Shown here: in pieces, positions 10,298 through 20,522 of the stretch | Layout: every line of letters starts with the position of its first letter | How positions within the stretch are numbered: position 1 is the first letter of the stretch | Origin: Roseateles sp. | GTDB taxonomy: Bacteria; Pseudomonadota; Gammaproteobacteria; Burkholderiales; Burkholderiaceae_C | Direction: 5' to 3' | Assembly: GCA_015657635.1 (NCBI GenBank) | Contig: JACDQM010000128.1 | Location: 1 to 64,000 of the forward strand | Length of the DNA stretch: 64,000 bases | Made by a program: the position numbers and the translations under genes | Notes under the pieces: model-generated | The model's database searches: none | What the model was told of the DNA's origin: nothing | The model's input: only the letters and a program-made list of their open reading frames with translations

Positions 10298-10325
10298 CTT
10301 GAAAGTCAGCGACTTATCCACATTT
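10298..10325 (+). promoter_or_regulatory. second sigma-32-type promoter before dnaK, overlapping a DnaA box
   Basis: CTTGAAA (10298-10304), 13 bases and CCACATTT (10318-10325) match the RpoH consensus with one mismatch in the -10 part. The perfect DnaA-box sequence TTATCCACA occupies 10314-10322 and overlaps the -10 element. This promoter would let dnaK-dnaJ be induced without grpE. Confidence 0.75.
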
Positions 10326-10361
10326 CTTAGAACAACGAAACCAATCTCCTGGAGTTAGAAC

Positions 10362-12314
<1,953 letters not shown>

Positions 12315-12325
12315 GACGTCCTGCA

Positions 12326-12353
12326 TGACGCGTCGGCTTCGGCCGATGCGTCA
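12326..12353 (+). other. UUCG-capped hairpin between dnaK and dnaJ
   Basis: TGACGCGTCGGC (12326-12337), the loop TTCG and GCCGATGCGTCA (12342-12353) form a 12-bp stem with a single G-U wobble and an extra-stable UUCG tetraloop. No T-tract follows, so it is better read as an mRNA-stability or partial-termination element, which would lower dnaJ output relative to dnaK. Confidence 0.75.
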
Positions 12354-12431
12354 CCGCCGCCGCGCCCGAGCTCGAGGAATCGCCCCGAAAAGCTCAGCGC
12401 GGCGCAATTGTTTGAAAGTCCGGAATACCTC

Positions 12432-13577
12432 ATGGCAAAGCGCGACTACTACGAAGTTCTTGGCCTGGCCAAGACTGCCAGCGAAGAAGAGATCAAGAAG
12501 GCCTACCGCAAACTGGCCATGAAGTTTCACCCGGACCGCAATCAGGGTGAAGGCGCCAAGGCTGCGGAGGAGAAGTTCAAGGAGGCCAAAGAGGCCTACG
12601 AGATGCTGTCCGATGCGCAAAAACGCGCGGCTTACGACCAGCATGGCCATGCCGGCGTCGACCCCAATATGGCGGGCCGCGGCGGGCCGGGCGGAGAAGG
12701 CTTCGGCGGCTTTGCCGAGGCCTTTGGCGACATCTTTGGCGACATCTTTGGCGGCGCCGGTGGCGCACGCCGTGGCGCGGGTGGCCAGCAGGTCTACCGC
12801 GGCAGCGACCTCTCCTATGCGATGGAGATCACGCTGGAAGAAGCCGCTCGTGGCAAGGAAACCCAGATCCGCATCCCCTCGTGGGAGGGCTGCGAGACCT
12901 GCAGCGGCAGCGGCGCCAAGCCTGGCACCAGCGCCAAGAGTTGCGGCTCCTGCGGCGGCACCGGCACGGTGCACATGCGCCAGGGCTTCTTCTCGGTGCA
13001 GCAGACCTGCCCGCACTGCCAGGGCACCGGCAAGATCATTCCCGACCCCTGCACGGCCTGCAATGGCCAGGGCAAGATCAAGAAGAGCAAGACGCTGGAA
13101 GTCAAGATTCCGGCCGGCATCAACGAAGGCATGCGCATCCGTTCGGCCGGCAACGGCGAGCCGGGCGTCAACGGCGGGCCGTCGGGCGATCTCTACATCG
13201 AGATCCGCATCAAGCAGCACGAGATCTTCGAGCGCGATGGCGACGACCTGCACTGCACGATGCCGGTGGGCATGACCACCGCAGCGCTGGGCGGCACGAT
13301 CGAGGTGCCGACACTGGGCGGCAAGGCCGAGATCGAACTGCCCGAGGGCTCACAGCATGGCAAGACCTTCCGCCTGCGCGGCAAGGGCATCAAAGGCGTG
13401 CGCTCCAGCTACCCCGGCGATCTCTACTGCCACATCAGCATCGAGACCCCGGTCAAGCTGACCGAGCACCAGCGCAAGCTGCTCAAAGAGCTGGACAAGA
13501 GCTTCCGCGATGGCGGCGAGCGCCACTCGCCGAACGCAAAAAGCTGGACGGATCGCGTCAAGGATCTGTTCAAGTAA
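12432..13577 (+). CDS. dnaJ: chaperone DnaJ (Hsp40)
   Basis: DnaJ delivers unfolded clients to DnaK and stimulates its ATPase. Residues 1-70 are the J domain with the HPD tripeptide in [16 protein letters not shown] glycine/phenylalanine-rich linker follows ([17 protein letters not shown]). The zinc domain has all four CxxCxGxG repeats: [24 protein letters not shown] and CTACNGQG. The C-terminal substrate domains end at KDLFK. The 381-residue length fits type I DnaJ. I take the ATG at 12432 ([14 protein letters not shown]), not the 8-residue longer frame. It completes the heat-shock block begun at grpE. Confidence 0.98.
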   Translation: MAKRDYYEVLGLAKTASEEEIKKAYRKLAMKFHPDRNQGEGAKAAEEKFKEAKEAYEMLSDAQKRAAYDQHGHAGVDPNMAGRGGPGGEGFGGFAEAFGDIFGDIFGGAGGARRGAGGQQVYRGSDLSYAMEITLEEAARGKETQIRIPSWEGCETCSGSGAKPGTSAKSCGSCGGTGTVHMRQGFFSVQQTCPHCQGTGKIIPDPCTACNGQGKIKKSKTLEVKIPAGINEGMRIRSAGNGEPGVNGGPSGDLYIEIRIKQHEIFERDGDDLHCTMPVGMTTAALGGTIEVPTLGGKAEIELPEGSQHGKTFRLRGKGIKGVRSSYPGDLYCHISIETPVKLTEHQRKLLKELDKSFRDGGERHSPNAKSWTDRVKDLFK

Positions 13578-13608
13578 CGCGCAGAATTACCGGAAAGCGC
13601 CTGTTCGA

Positions 13609-13627
13609 CGCGCCCATCGCTGGCGCG
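13609..13627 (+). terminator. weak hairpin after dnaJ
   Basis: CGCGCC (13609-13614) and GGCGCG (13622-13627) form a 6-bp stem about 30 bases after the dnaJ stop, with no clear T-tract. The rest of the 174-base gap to the next gene shows nothing else I can support except GGAG (13743-13746), the ribosome-binding site of that gene. Confidence 0.3.
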
Positions 13628-13751
13628 GAGTTCTAAAGTTCGATCTGAATTCGGTCGAAGAGCCGATGGTGAGAATCTCTAGACAACAGCGCTCGACCGG
13701 CCCGGCTCCTCAACGCAGTCTCCAGCCTACGGTTGAGGCAATGGAGCCCAT

Positions 13752-15380
13752 ATGCGCGTGATGGAAAGCGGCCTGGACAACGCCAGCGCCCTCATCATCG
13801 ACAGCAATGCCAGTTCGCGCAGCTTGCTGGCGGCCCAGTTGCGCGAACTGGGCGTCGCCAGCGTGCGGCAAACCACGCGCGTGCGAGATGCGCGGGTCAT
13901 CCTGGAGCACACCGCCTACGACATCGTGCTGTGCGACTACCACTTCGATGGCAGCGAACTGTCTGGCCAGGACCTGCTCGATGAGTTGCGCCGCGAGCAA
14001 TTGCTGCCCTATTCCACCGTCTTCGTGATGGTGACGGGCGAGGCCTCGTACTCGGCCGTGGCCGAGGCGGCGGAGGCCGCGCTCGACGCCTACCTGATCA
14101 AGCCCTACACCTCCGCCTCACTGTCGGACCGGCTGGCGCATGCCCGTCAGCGCAAGCGCATCCTGAAGAACATCTTCGATGCAATCGAGGCCCAGGACTT
14201 CGAGACCGCAGCCAATCTGTGCCTGAAGCGCTTCGAGGAAAAGGGCAAGTACTGGCTCTATGCCGCGCGCATCGGCGCCGAGCTCATGTTGCGGCTGAAT
14301 CGCCATGCCGATGCCCGCACCCTCTACGAAGCCATCATCGAGGCGCGCACCGTGCCTTGGGCCAGGCTGGGTGTGGCCCGCAGCGAACTGGCGGCCGGCA
14401 ACACCACCGCCGCGCGTCGCACGCTGGAAACGCTGATCGGCGAGGTGCCCGACTACGCGGACTCCTATGACGTGATGGGCCGCATGCAGATGGACCAGGG
14501 CGAGATCGCCGAGGCGCTGGCCACCTACCGCATCGCCACCAAGCTGACTCCGGGATGCCTGCTGCGCGGTCAGCGGGCTGGCACGCTCGCCTTCTACATG
14601 GGCGAGCGCGCCGAGGCGCTGAAGTTGCTTGAGAGCACCATGGCCAACGGCCTGCGCTCCAAGCTCTTCGACATGCTGACCCTGGTGCTGATCGGCCTGA
14701 TGCGCTTCGACGCCCGCGACAGCAAAGGGCTACGCTATGCGCACGAGTCCATGCTGCAAGAGATCGAGCGCCAGCCCGACTCAGCACGGATCCGGCGCTT
14801 CGGCTTGGTCTTCCAAGGCTTGCGAGGCCTCAGCGAGCACAAGATCGCCAGCGCTCTCGAAGCGGCGCGCAAACTCAGCGCCGAGTTCGACGCGCCGGAC
14901 TTCGACCTCGAAGCTGCGAGCTTGCTGCTCGGCTTGTGGATCCGCCTGGCGCGCCAGGCCATCCAGCTGGATGAGATGGACTCGCTGCTGAAGAAGATGG
15001 GGCTGCGCTACTGCACCACCAAGTCCAGCACCGAGATCCTGATCGCCATGACCGAGGGCAACGAGGAAGCATCGACCAGCCTGCGCGATAGCCATGTGCA
15101 AGTCTTCGGCATCGCCGAGACGGCGATGCGCCACTCGATGCGAGGCGGCGCCGAAACCGCGGTGCGTCTACTGATCGAGCAAGGCGAGCAGACGCGTAAC
15201 GCCAAGCTGATCGATATGGCCAGCCTGGTGCTCAAGCGCCACCACGACAAGATCGCGCACGCCGACGAACTGCAAAGCAAAGTCGTCGAGTTGCAGGAGC
15301 TTCATGTGCTGCCGCTAGGCGGTGCCGCGACCCGTATCGGCCAAACCCGGGCCGCAGGCGGACTGGCGCTGCGGACCTGA
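13752..15380 (+). CDS. response regulator receiver protein with helical-repeat (TPR-like) C-terminus
   Basis: The 542-residue protein starts with a CheY-like receiver domain. It shows D17 in the acidic pocket, phospho-acceptor D62 in VLCDYHFDGSEL, T95 in MVTGEASYS and K117 in LIKPYT. There is no DNA-binding or enzyme output. Residues 135-520 are a long all-helical region with repeat-like segments (ANLCLKRFEEKGKYWLYAAR, ARLGVARSELAAGNTTAARR, DSYDVMGRMQMDQGEIAEAL) that read as tetratricopeptide repeats in their first third. It may therefore signal through protein contacts. GGAG lies 5 bases before the ATG. No sensor kinase is adjacent. Proteins of this build are known in proteobacteria, but I cannot name a process for it. 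Confidence 0.85.
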   Translation: MRVMESGLDNASALIIDSNASSRSLLAAQLRELGVASVRQTTRVRDARVILEHTAYDIVLCDYHFDGSELSGQDLLDELRREQLLPYSTVFVMVTGEASYSAVAEAAEAALDAYLIKPYTSASLSDRLAHARQRKRILKNIFDAIEAQDFETAANLCLKRFEEKGKYWLYAARIGAELMLRLNRHADARTLYEAIIEARTVPWARLGVARSELAAGNTTAARRTLETLIGEVPDYADSYDVMGRMQMDQGEIAEALATYRIATKLTPGCLLRGQRAGTLAFYMGERAEALKLLESTMANGLRSKLFDMLTLVLIGLMRFDARDSKGLRYAHESMLQEIERQPDSARIRRFGLVFQGLRGLSEHKIASALEAARKLSAEFDAPDFDLEAASLLLGLWIRLARQAIQLDEMDSLLKKMGLRYCTTKSSTEILIAMTEGNEEASTSLRDSHVQVFGIAETAMRHSMRGGAETAVRLLIEQGEQTRNAKLIDMASLVLKRHHDKIAHADELQSKVVELQELHVLPLGGAATRIGQTRAAGGLALRT

Positions 15381-15433
15381 AAGCCTGCGGGCCGCTAGGG
15401 CCGCCGGTCTTCAGCACACACATCGCTTTCAGG
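15376..15433. terminator. long-looped inverted repeat between convergent genes
   Basis: CCTGAAAGC (15376-15384) and GCTTTCAGG (15425-15433) pair perfectly over 9 bp with a GC-rich 40-base loop. The left arm includes the stop of the receiver protein. It fills most of the gap between two converging genes and could act in both directions; no T-tract supports this. Confidence 0.4.
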
Positions 15434-15458
15434 CTCAGCCGCCTCGGCGACTGACCGC

Positions 15459-16592
15459 TCAGAACAGTTCGCCCTGCTCCGCCACAGCGCCGGGTCGACG
15501 GAACTGGCTGAGATCCAGCTCGACTCGCTGCCGATTCAGGCCGAAGCGCGCGCAGGCCTTGCGCATGCGCTGCGACATGAGCTCGGCCCACAAACCCTCG
15601 CCCCGCATTCGCGAGCCGAAGCGCGGATCGTTGTCGCGACCGCCGCGCAGATCATGCAGCCTTGCCATCACACGCTCAGCCTTGTCTGGCGCGTGCTGCT
15701 GCAACCAGTCCTTGAACAGCGGACTCACCTCCCAAGGCAGTCGCAGCGGAATGCTGAAAGCCGATCGGGCCCCGGCCTCAGCGGCAGCTTCAAGAATGCG
15801 TTCGAGCTCGGGCTCGTTCAGGAAGGGAATCAGCGGCGACACGCTGACCCCGACAGGCACGCCGGCCTCGACCAGGGTCTTGATGGTGCGCAGGCGCCGG
15901 TGCGGCGCGGCGGCCCGGGGCTCAAGCGCGCGGGCCAGATGCGGGTCCAGCGTGGTGATCGACACATAGACGGCCGCCTGCTTGCGCGCCGCCATCGGCG
16001 CGATCAGGTCGAGGTCGCGCTCGATGCCGGAAGACTTGGTCACCACCGAAAATGCATGCTCGCATTCGGCCAGCAACTCGACGATGCGGCGCGTGATGCG
16101 CAGCCCCCGTTCCACGGGCTGGTAGGCGTCGGTTGCCGTGCCCAAGCAAAGCAGGCGCGGCTTGTATCCGGGCTTGCTCAAGGCCTCGCGCAGCCGCTCC
16201 GGTGCATTCATCTTGGCGATGATGCGGGTCTCGAAATCGAGGCCGGGTGACATGTTCAGGTAGCTGTGAGTCGGTCGGGCGAAGCAATAAATGCAGCCGT
16301 GCTCACAGCCTCGGTAGGGATTGATGGAAACGTCGAAGCTGATGTCCGGTGACTGGTTGGTCGAGAGGATGGACTTGGCCTGCTCCTCGATGATCTGCGT
16401 CACTGGCGGAAGATGCTCCTCACTCGCCTCTTGCTGCAGCGAACCCCAGCCATCATCGAACTGCTCGCGCAGGTCCTTGCTGAAGCGATGCTTGATGGCC
16501 CAGGCACTGCCGCGACCTTTGAGTGCGTCGGGCCGGACATAGAGCGGCTGGGCCAGGGCCGGATTGGCTTGGGTGCTGGGTTTGACAGGCAT
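15459..16592 (-). CDS. PA0069-family radical SAM protein, SOS-controlled
   Basis: The 377-residue protein has the radical SAM cluster motif CEHGCIYC in NPYRGCEHGCIYCFARPTHS near residue 95, followed by the family's HSYLNMSPGLDFETRI. It belongs to the SplB-like group named after Pseudomonas PA0069. SplB is the spore photoproduct lyase, so a DNA-repair role is possible but unproven for this family. A near-perfect LexA box covers the bases immediately before the start codon. There is no ribosome-binding site, and the likely -10 box (TATAAA within the LexA box) ends about 8 bases before the ATG, so the transcript is probably leaderless. It is divergent from a secreted serine hydrolase. Confidence 0.9.
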   Translation of the reverse strand: MPVKPSTQANPALAQPLYVRPDALKGRGSAWAIKHRFSKDLREQFDDGWGSLQQEASEEHLPPVTQIIEEQAKSILSTNQSPDISFDVSINPYRGCEHGCIYCFARPTHSYLNMSPGLDFETRIIAKMNAPERLREALSKPGYKPRLLCLGTATDAYQPVERGLRITRRIVELLAECEHAFSVVTKSSGIERDLDLIAPMAARKQAAVYVSITTLDPHLARALEPRAAAPHRRLRTIKTLVEAGVPVGVSVSPLIPFLNEPELERILEAAAEAGARSAFSIPLRLPWEVSPLFKDWLQQHAPDKAERVMARLHDLRGGRDNDPRFGSRMRGEGLWAELMSQRMRKACARFGLNRQRVELDLSQFRRPGAVAEQGELF

Positions 16593-16611
16593 ACTGTATT
16601 TTTATACAGCC
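16592..16611. promoter_or_regulatory. LexA (SOS) box at the radical SAM gene start
   Basis: TACTGTATTTTTATACAGCC fits CTGT-N8-ACAG with the AT-rich core expected of a gammaproteobacterial/betaproteobacterial LexA site. It differs from the classical TACTGT-ATATATAT-ACAGTA only in the middle and the last two bases. It covers the probable -10 box and abuts the start codon, a perfect place for repression. Confidence 0.9.
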
Positions 16612-16684
16612 CCAGAAAATACACCAGACTGATTCCATCGAGCCGGAGCCAAAATCCCCGCCTTCGCCTGAAGGGACTCGCCCG

Positions 16685-18520
16685 ATGAAAAATCGAATCC
16701 TCGCCTGGACAGCATCGGCGCTGCTGGCCATGCAACTGGGCAACGCGCTTGCCAGCCCGCAATTGCCGCCAGCGCGCTTCAGCGATCCGGAGCGCCTCCC
16801 ACGACTGCTGAAGGCGCTGCCGCAGATCGAGCAGATGATGCGCGACCGCATGCAGGACGCGGGCATCCCCGGCCTCGCCTTCGGCATCGTCATCGACGGC
16901 GAGCCAGTGCTGCTGAAGGGCCTGGGCCTGCGCGACCAGGCAGGCCATGCGGTGGATGCCGACACTGTGTTCCGTATCGCTTCAATGACCAAGAGCTTCA
17001 CTGGCCTCGGCATCTTGAAGCTGCGTGACGCGGGCCGCTTGCGCCTCGATGACCCGGTCTCGCTACACCTGCCCGAGCTGGCGCGCTGGCAGGCGCCGAC
17101 GCGTGACTCGGGGCCCATCACCATCCGCCAGTTGCTCGCCCACCTCGGTGGTCTGCCCGAGGACAACCCCTATGGCGACCGCGTCCTCGACATCTCGCCA
17201 CGCGACTTCTCGGCTTGGCTGGCCAAGGGCGTGCCCTTCTCGACGGCGCCGGGCAGCCGCTTCGAGTATTCCAACCTCGGCTTCATGATCCTTGGACAGG
17301 TCATCACGAAGACCTCGGGGCGGCCGTACCAGCAATACATCCGCGAGGAGATCCTGCGACCGCTGGGCATGAAAGCGAGCAGTTGGGACCCGGCCGAGGT
17401 GCCGCGCGAGCAATTGGCCCTGGGCTATCGCAAGGACGGCGACAAGCTCGCGGCGGAGCCGATGCTGGCCGACGGCATGGGCGGCGCCATGGGTGGCCTG
17501 CTGACCAGCGCCCGCGACCTCTCGCGCTATGTGGCGATGATGCTCTCGGCCTTCCCGCCGCGCGACGATGCCGAAACCTCACCCGTGCTACGCCATACGC
17601 TGCGCGAGATGCAGTCCGGCCTCGGCACGCCGGCGATCTCGGCGATGCGCCCGCTGGCAGGCGGTCCGCTGAATGCGCGCGCCCGCAACTACGGCTTCGG
17701 CCTCGGTGCCACCGACGACTGCCGCTGGGGCACCGAGCTCGCCCACTCGGGCGGCCTGCCCGGCTTCGGCTCCCACATGGTGTGGCTACCCGAGCGCGGC
17801 GTCGGCGTGTTCGTGATGGCCAACCTGACCTATGCGCCGGCCGGCGGCCTCGCTCGCCAGGCGCTGCAGCTGCTGCTCGACACCGGCGCGCTGCAGGCTC
17901 GAGAGGCCCAGCCCTCGCCCGCCTTGCTGCGCGTTGCTGAAGAAACGGCAAGCCTGGTCGACCACTGGAGCGACGCACGAGCCGAGGCCCTGGCGGCCTT
18001 CAACCTTTTCCTCGACCGCCCGCTGGGCAAGCGCCGCAGCGAGATTGCTGCCCTGCGCGAAGGCATGGGCAGCTGCAAGTTCGGATCGTTCAAGGCCCAG
18101 AACGCAATGCGCGGCAAGCTGCGCATCGCCTGCGAGCAGGGTTGGATCGATGCAACGATGATGCTCGCACCGACCGATCCACCGCTGATCCAGCACCTGG
18201 ACATGCAGGCCACGCGGTCGGCTTCGGGTGAGCTCATCGAACTGGCCCGTGCACTGACCCGCGCGCACGCCAACGGCGGCAATGATCTGCGCCTGGCGCC
18301 CGCGCTGCGCCGCGCCGACCTGGCCATTGCCATGCAGGCGAATCATCAGGTGCATGGGGCCTGCACGGTGGGCGAGCAGATCAGTGGAGACGGCAAGACC
18401 GGAGCGCGCTTCAAGCTGGCCTGCGAGCGCGGCGGCGCCGAGCTGAGCCTGGGCGTCGAGTCCGGGCGGCTGAGCCGGGCCCGCTTCAGCGAGCCCGACG
18501 GCGGCAGCTGCATGCCCTGA
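16685..18520 (+). CDS. secreted serine hydrolase, class C beta-lactamase/DD-peptidase fold
   Basis: The 611-residue protein begins with a signal peptide (MKNRILAWTASALLAMQLGN, cut near ALAS). The serine-hydrolase fold shows the nucleophile motif SMTK (S100-K103), YSN (195-197) and HSGG near residue 355 in place of the KTG box, the pattern of beta-lactamase-family esterases and D-aminopeptidases. Residues from about 400 to 611 form an extra C-terminal domain with five cysteines (GSCKFGS, IACEQG, GACTVG, LACERG, GSCMP) that I do not recognise. Substrate is unknown: peptide, ester or cell-wall fragment. Its start is 93 bases from the divergent radical SAM gene, so the LexA box may touch its promoter too, but no -10 or -35 is obvious. 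Confidence 0.87.
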   Translation: MKNRILAWTASALLAMQLGNALASPQLPPARFSDPERLPRLLKALPQIEQMMRDRMQDAGIPGLAFGIVIDGEPVLLKGLGLRDQAGHAVDADTVFRIASMTKSFTGLGILKLRDAGRLRLDDPVSLHLPELARWQAPTRDSGPITIRQLLAHLGGLPEDNPYGDRVLDISPRDFSAWLAKGVPFSTAPGSRFEYSNLGFMILGQVITKTSGRPYQQYIREEILRPLGMKASSWDPAEVPREQLALGYRKDGDKLAAEPMLADGMGGAMGGLLTSARDLSRYVAMMLSAFPPRDDAETSPVLRHTLREMQSGLGTPAISAMRPLAGGPLNARARNYGFGLGATDDCRWGTELAHSGGLPGFGSHMVWLPERGVGVFVMANLTYAPAGGLARQALQLLLDTGALQAREAQPSPALLRVAEETASLVDHWSDARAEALAAFNLFLDRPLGKRRSEIAALREGMGSCKFGSFKAQNAMRGKLRIACEQGWIDATMMLAPTDPPLIQHLDMQATRSASGELIELARALTRAHANGGNDLRLAPALRRADLAIAMQANHQVHGACTVGEQISGDGKTGARFKLACERGGAELSLGVESGRLSRARFSEPDGGSCMP

Positions 18521-18538
18521 TCACAGGGCGTGTCAAAC

Positions 18539-20497
18539 TTAGGTTAGCAAGCCTGCTTCAACCAGGAAACGCGACGGCAATTGCGGATCGAAGCTGATCG
18601 TCAGGCGCTGGCGCGCCCGCGTCATCGCCACGTAGAGCAGGTTGCGATTTTCGGCAGCGCCGGTCTCGCCGACGAACTCGCCCCGGCTGAGGTGCGGGAT
18701 CACAACATGGTCGAACTCCAGGCCCTTGGCGGCCTCGATGCTGGACAGCGTCACGCGCGGCTGCCCCCGCTGGCGTTGCTGCAAATGGGCCAGCGCATGC
18801 AGCAGCTGGAAGGCGTCGGCCACGCTGGTGTCCTCGGCCAGCACCAGTTGCACCAGCTGGGCGATGTTGTCACGCACCTGCAAGATGTCCTCGCGGCGGA
18901 CCAGCACGGCGCGCGCCAGCCCTGCCGGATCGAGCGCCTGCATGAAGCCCTGCGAGAAGGCGCGCAGGCCGCCGCTGCGGAGCAGTTCCATCGCCGCCTG
19001 CAAGCGGGGCAAGGCAAAGGCCGAGGCCGTGCGCAGCACCTGGTTGGCGATGAAGTCGCGCATGCCATCAGGCGGTGCGGCCGCCTCTTCAATCGCGCGG
19101 CGCTGCGCGGTCACTGCATCGACATGGCGCAGCTCGGTGCTGTCGATCCAGGCGCCACTGAACAGCATCAAGGCCTCCAGCACCTGGGCGCGTTGCGCCT
19201 TGTCGGCAAAGCCCGAGTAATCGTCGACGCTGAAGGCCTGCAGACCACGCACCAGCAGCACCTCACGGCGTTGCAGAAAGGGTCGCAGGTCTTGCATCGC
19301 GTAGGCAATGCCCAGTTTCAAAAGCTCTCGCTCGATCAGCACGGACTGAGAAGGCCGGCGCAGCAGCAGGCGCAGCTCCTGATGCTCAGACTGGGCAAGA
19401 TGTTCCTGCGCCAGCCGCGCCATCAGCTGGGCTTGCAGCGCAGTGGATTCGGCCGGCAGCAAGCGGACCTCGGTGGCACGCGCACCCGCCACCGCATAGG
19501 GCTTGCGGGCCAGCGCTCCAGCGGCCTCGGCGAGCGCTGCACCAAAGCGATGACTGGCCGTCAGCGGCAGGCGCAGCGGCGGGCCGATCTCGCGCTCGAA
19601 ATGCTCGCCCATGAAACCGGCCTCGGCGGCGGCCTGCGAATGGATGACCTGGTCACGGTCGCCAACGCCGACAAAGGCAGCGCGGCGGTTGTGCTGCAAC
19701 AGCGCCTTCAGCACGGTGAACATCGCACGGTTGGTGTCGTGCATTTCGTCGACAACGACCAGGGCCAGGCCGAGATCCAGCGGCGAGGCATCGACCGTTG
19801 CCAGACCCTCTTCGCTGAGCAAGGTGCGAGCCAGGTCATAGCAGGCATCGCCTTCATAGCGGAAGGCTGGATGGTCCGGATGCCCGCCCCGGCGTATCGC
19901 CTCGTAGGCGCCGCGCACACGCAGCGTGAAGTAGTCGCAGAGCAGGTCCTCGGCCTGCGCGGGGCTGGCCGTGCCCTCCCAGGCTTGCTGCTCGATGCGC
20001 AGTCCACCCTTGAGCACGGCGAAGGATTGCAGCAGCCCTTCGACCAGAGCCTCGGACGGCGCGGTCACGGCCAGTTCGTCTGGATAGCGCTCGTCGGGCC
20101 AGCTCTGCGCTCGCTCGATGGCGCGCAGCACGTAGGGCCGCACCTGCTCCAGGCTGCTCAATTGCTGGACACCAGGGCCTTCGATAGCCTTCAAGACCTC
20201 GGCGCTGAAGGACTCGAACGTGTGGATGCGCAGCGCCGCGATCTGCGCGGGCTCGACGCCGATCAGGCGCAGCTGCGTCTGCAGGGCCTGGACAGCCGGC
20301 GCCGTGTAGGTCAGCGCCAGCACCATCGCGGGGCTGGCGCCGCGCTGCAGGGCCTGGGCGATCCGCAGGGCCAGCGAGGTGGTCTTGGCCGCACCGGCAT
20401 TGGCCTCGATCAGCAGGTGGCGCGCGCGCGTGGTCTGGATGAGCAGCTGCTCGCTGCTCGGGCGTATCGCCGCGGAGACAAAGACGGTGTCGGACAT
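18539..20497 (-). CDS. UvrD/Rep-like superfamily I helicase with altered Walker A
   Basis: The 652-residue protein carries the SF1 motif series: motif I EANAGAAKTT (31-40), motif Ia LALTYTAPAVQALQ, motif II VVVDEMHD (D250, E251), motif III VGVGDRDQVIHS, motif V SSIEAAKGLEFDHVVIP and motif VI LLYVAMTRARQRL. Motif I has alanine where almost all UvrD proteins have glycine (GxGKT), while the lysine and threonine remain. The DNA-binding 2B domain is short, so the protein is smaller than UvrD (about 720). GTG at 20500 and ATG at 20497 are adjacent starts and I use ATG. It lies 25 bases behind dnaB and probably shares its transcript. DNA repair or restart is the likely area; the exact job is not known. 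Confidence 0.85.
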   Translation of the reverse strand: MSDTVFVSAAIRPSSEQLLIQTTRARHLLIEANAGAAKTTSLALRIAQALQRGASPAMVLALTYTAPAVQALQTQLRLIGVEPAQIAALRIHTFESFSAEVLKAIEGPGVQQLSSLEQVRPYVLRAIERAQSWPDERYPDELAVTAPSEALVEGLLQSFAVLKGGLRIEQQAWEGTASPAQAEDLLCDYFTLRVRGAYEAIRRGGHPDHPAFRYEGDACYDLARTLLSEEGLATVDASPLDLGLALVVVDEMHDTNRAMFTVLKALLQHNRRAAFVGVGDRDQVIHSQAAAEAGFMGEHFEREIGPPLRLPLTASHRFGAALAEAAGALARKPYAVAGARATEVRLLPAESTALQAQLMARLAQEHLAQSEHQELRLLLRRPSQSVLIERELLKLGIAYAMQDLRPFLQRREVLLVRGLQAFSVDDYSGFADKAQRAQVLEALMLFSGAWIDSTELRHVDAVTAQRRAIEEAAAPPDGMRDFIANQVLRTASAFALPRLQAAMELLRSGGLRAFSQGFMQALDPAGLARAVLVRREDILQVRDNIAQLVQLVLAEDTSVADAFQLLHALAHLQQRQRGQPRVTLSSIEAAKGLEFDHVVIPHLSRGEFVGETGAAENRNLLYVAMTRARQRLTISFDPQLPSRFLVEAGLLT

Positions 20498-20522
20498 CAC
20501 TGCGTCCAGAGGGCGCAGTCCA

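Noticed and set aside
13634-13661. TAAAGTTC followed by GTCGAAGA, like a flagellar sigma-28 promoter before the receiver protein
   Set aside because: The spacer is 12 instead of 11 and the -10 part matches only 5 of 8 positions, so it is within chance.
20499-20519. ACTGCG/CGCAGT inverted repeat around the helicase start
   Set aside because: A 6-bp stem with a 9-base loop in GC-rich DNA is expected by chance, and no conservation can be tested.
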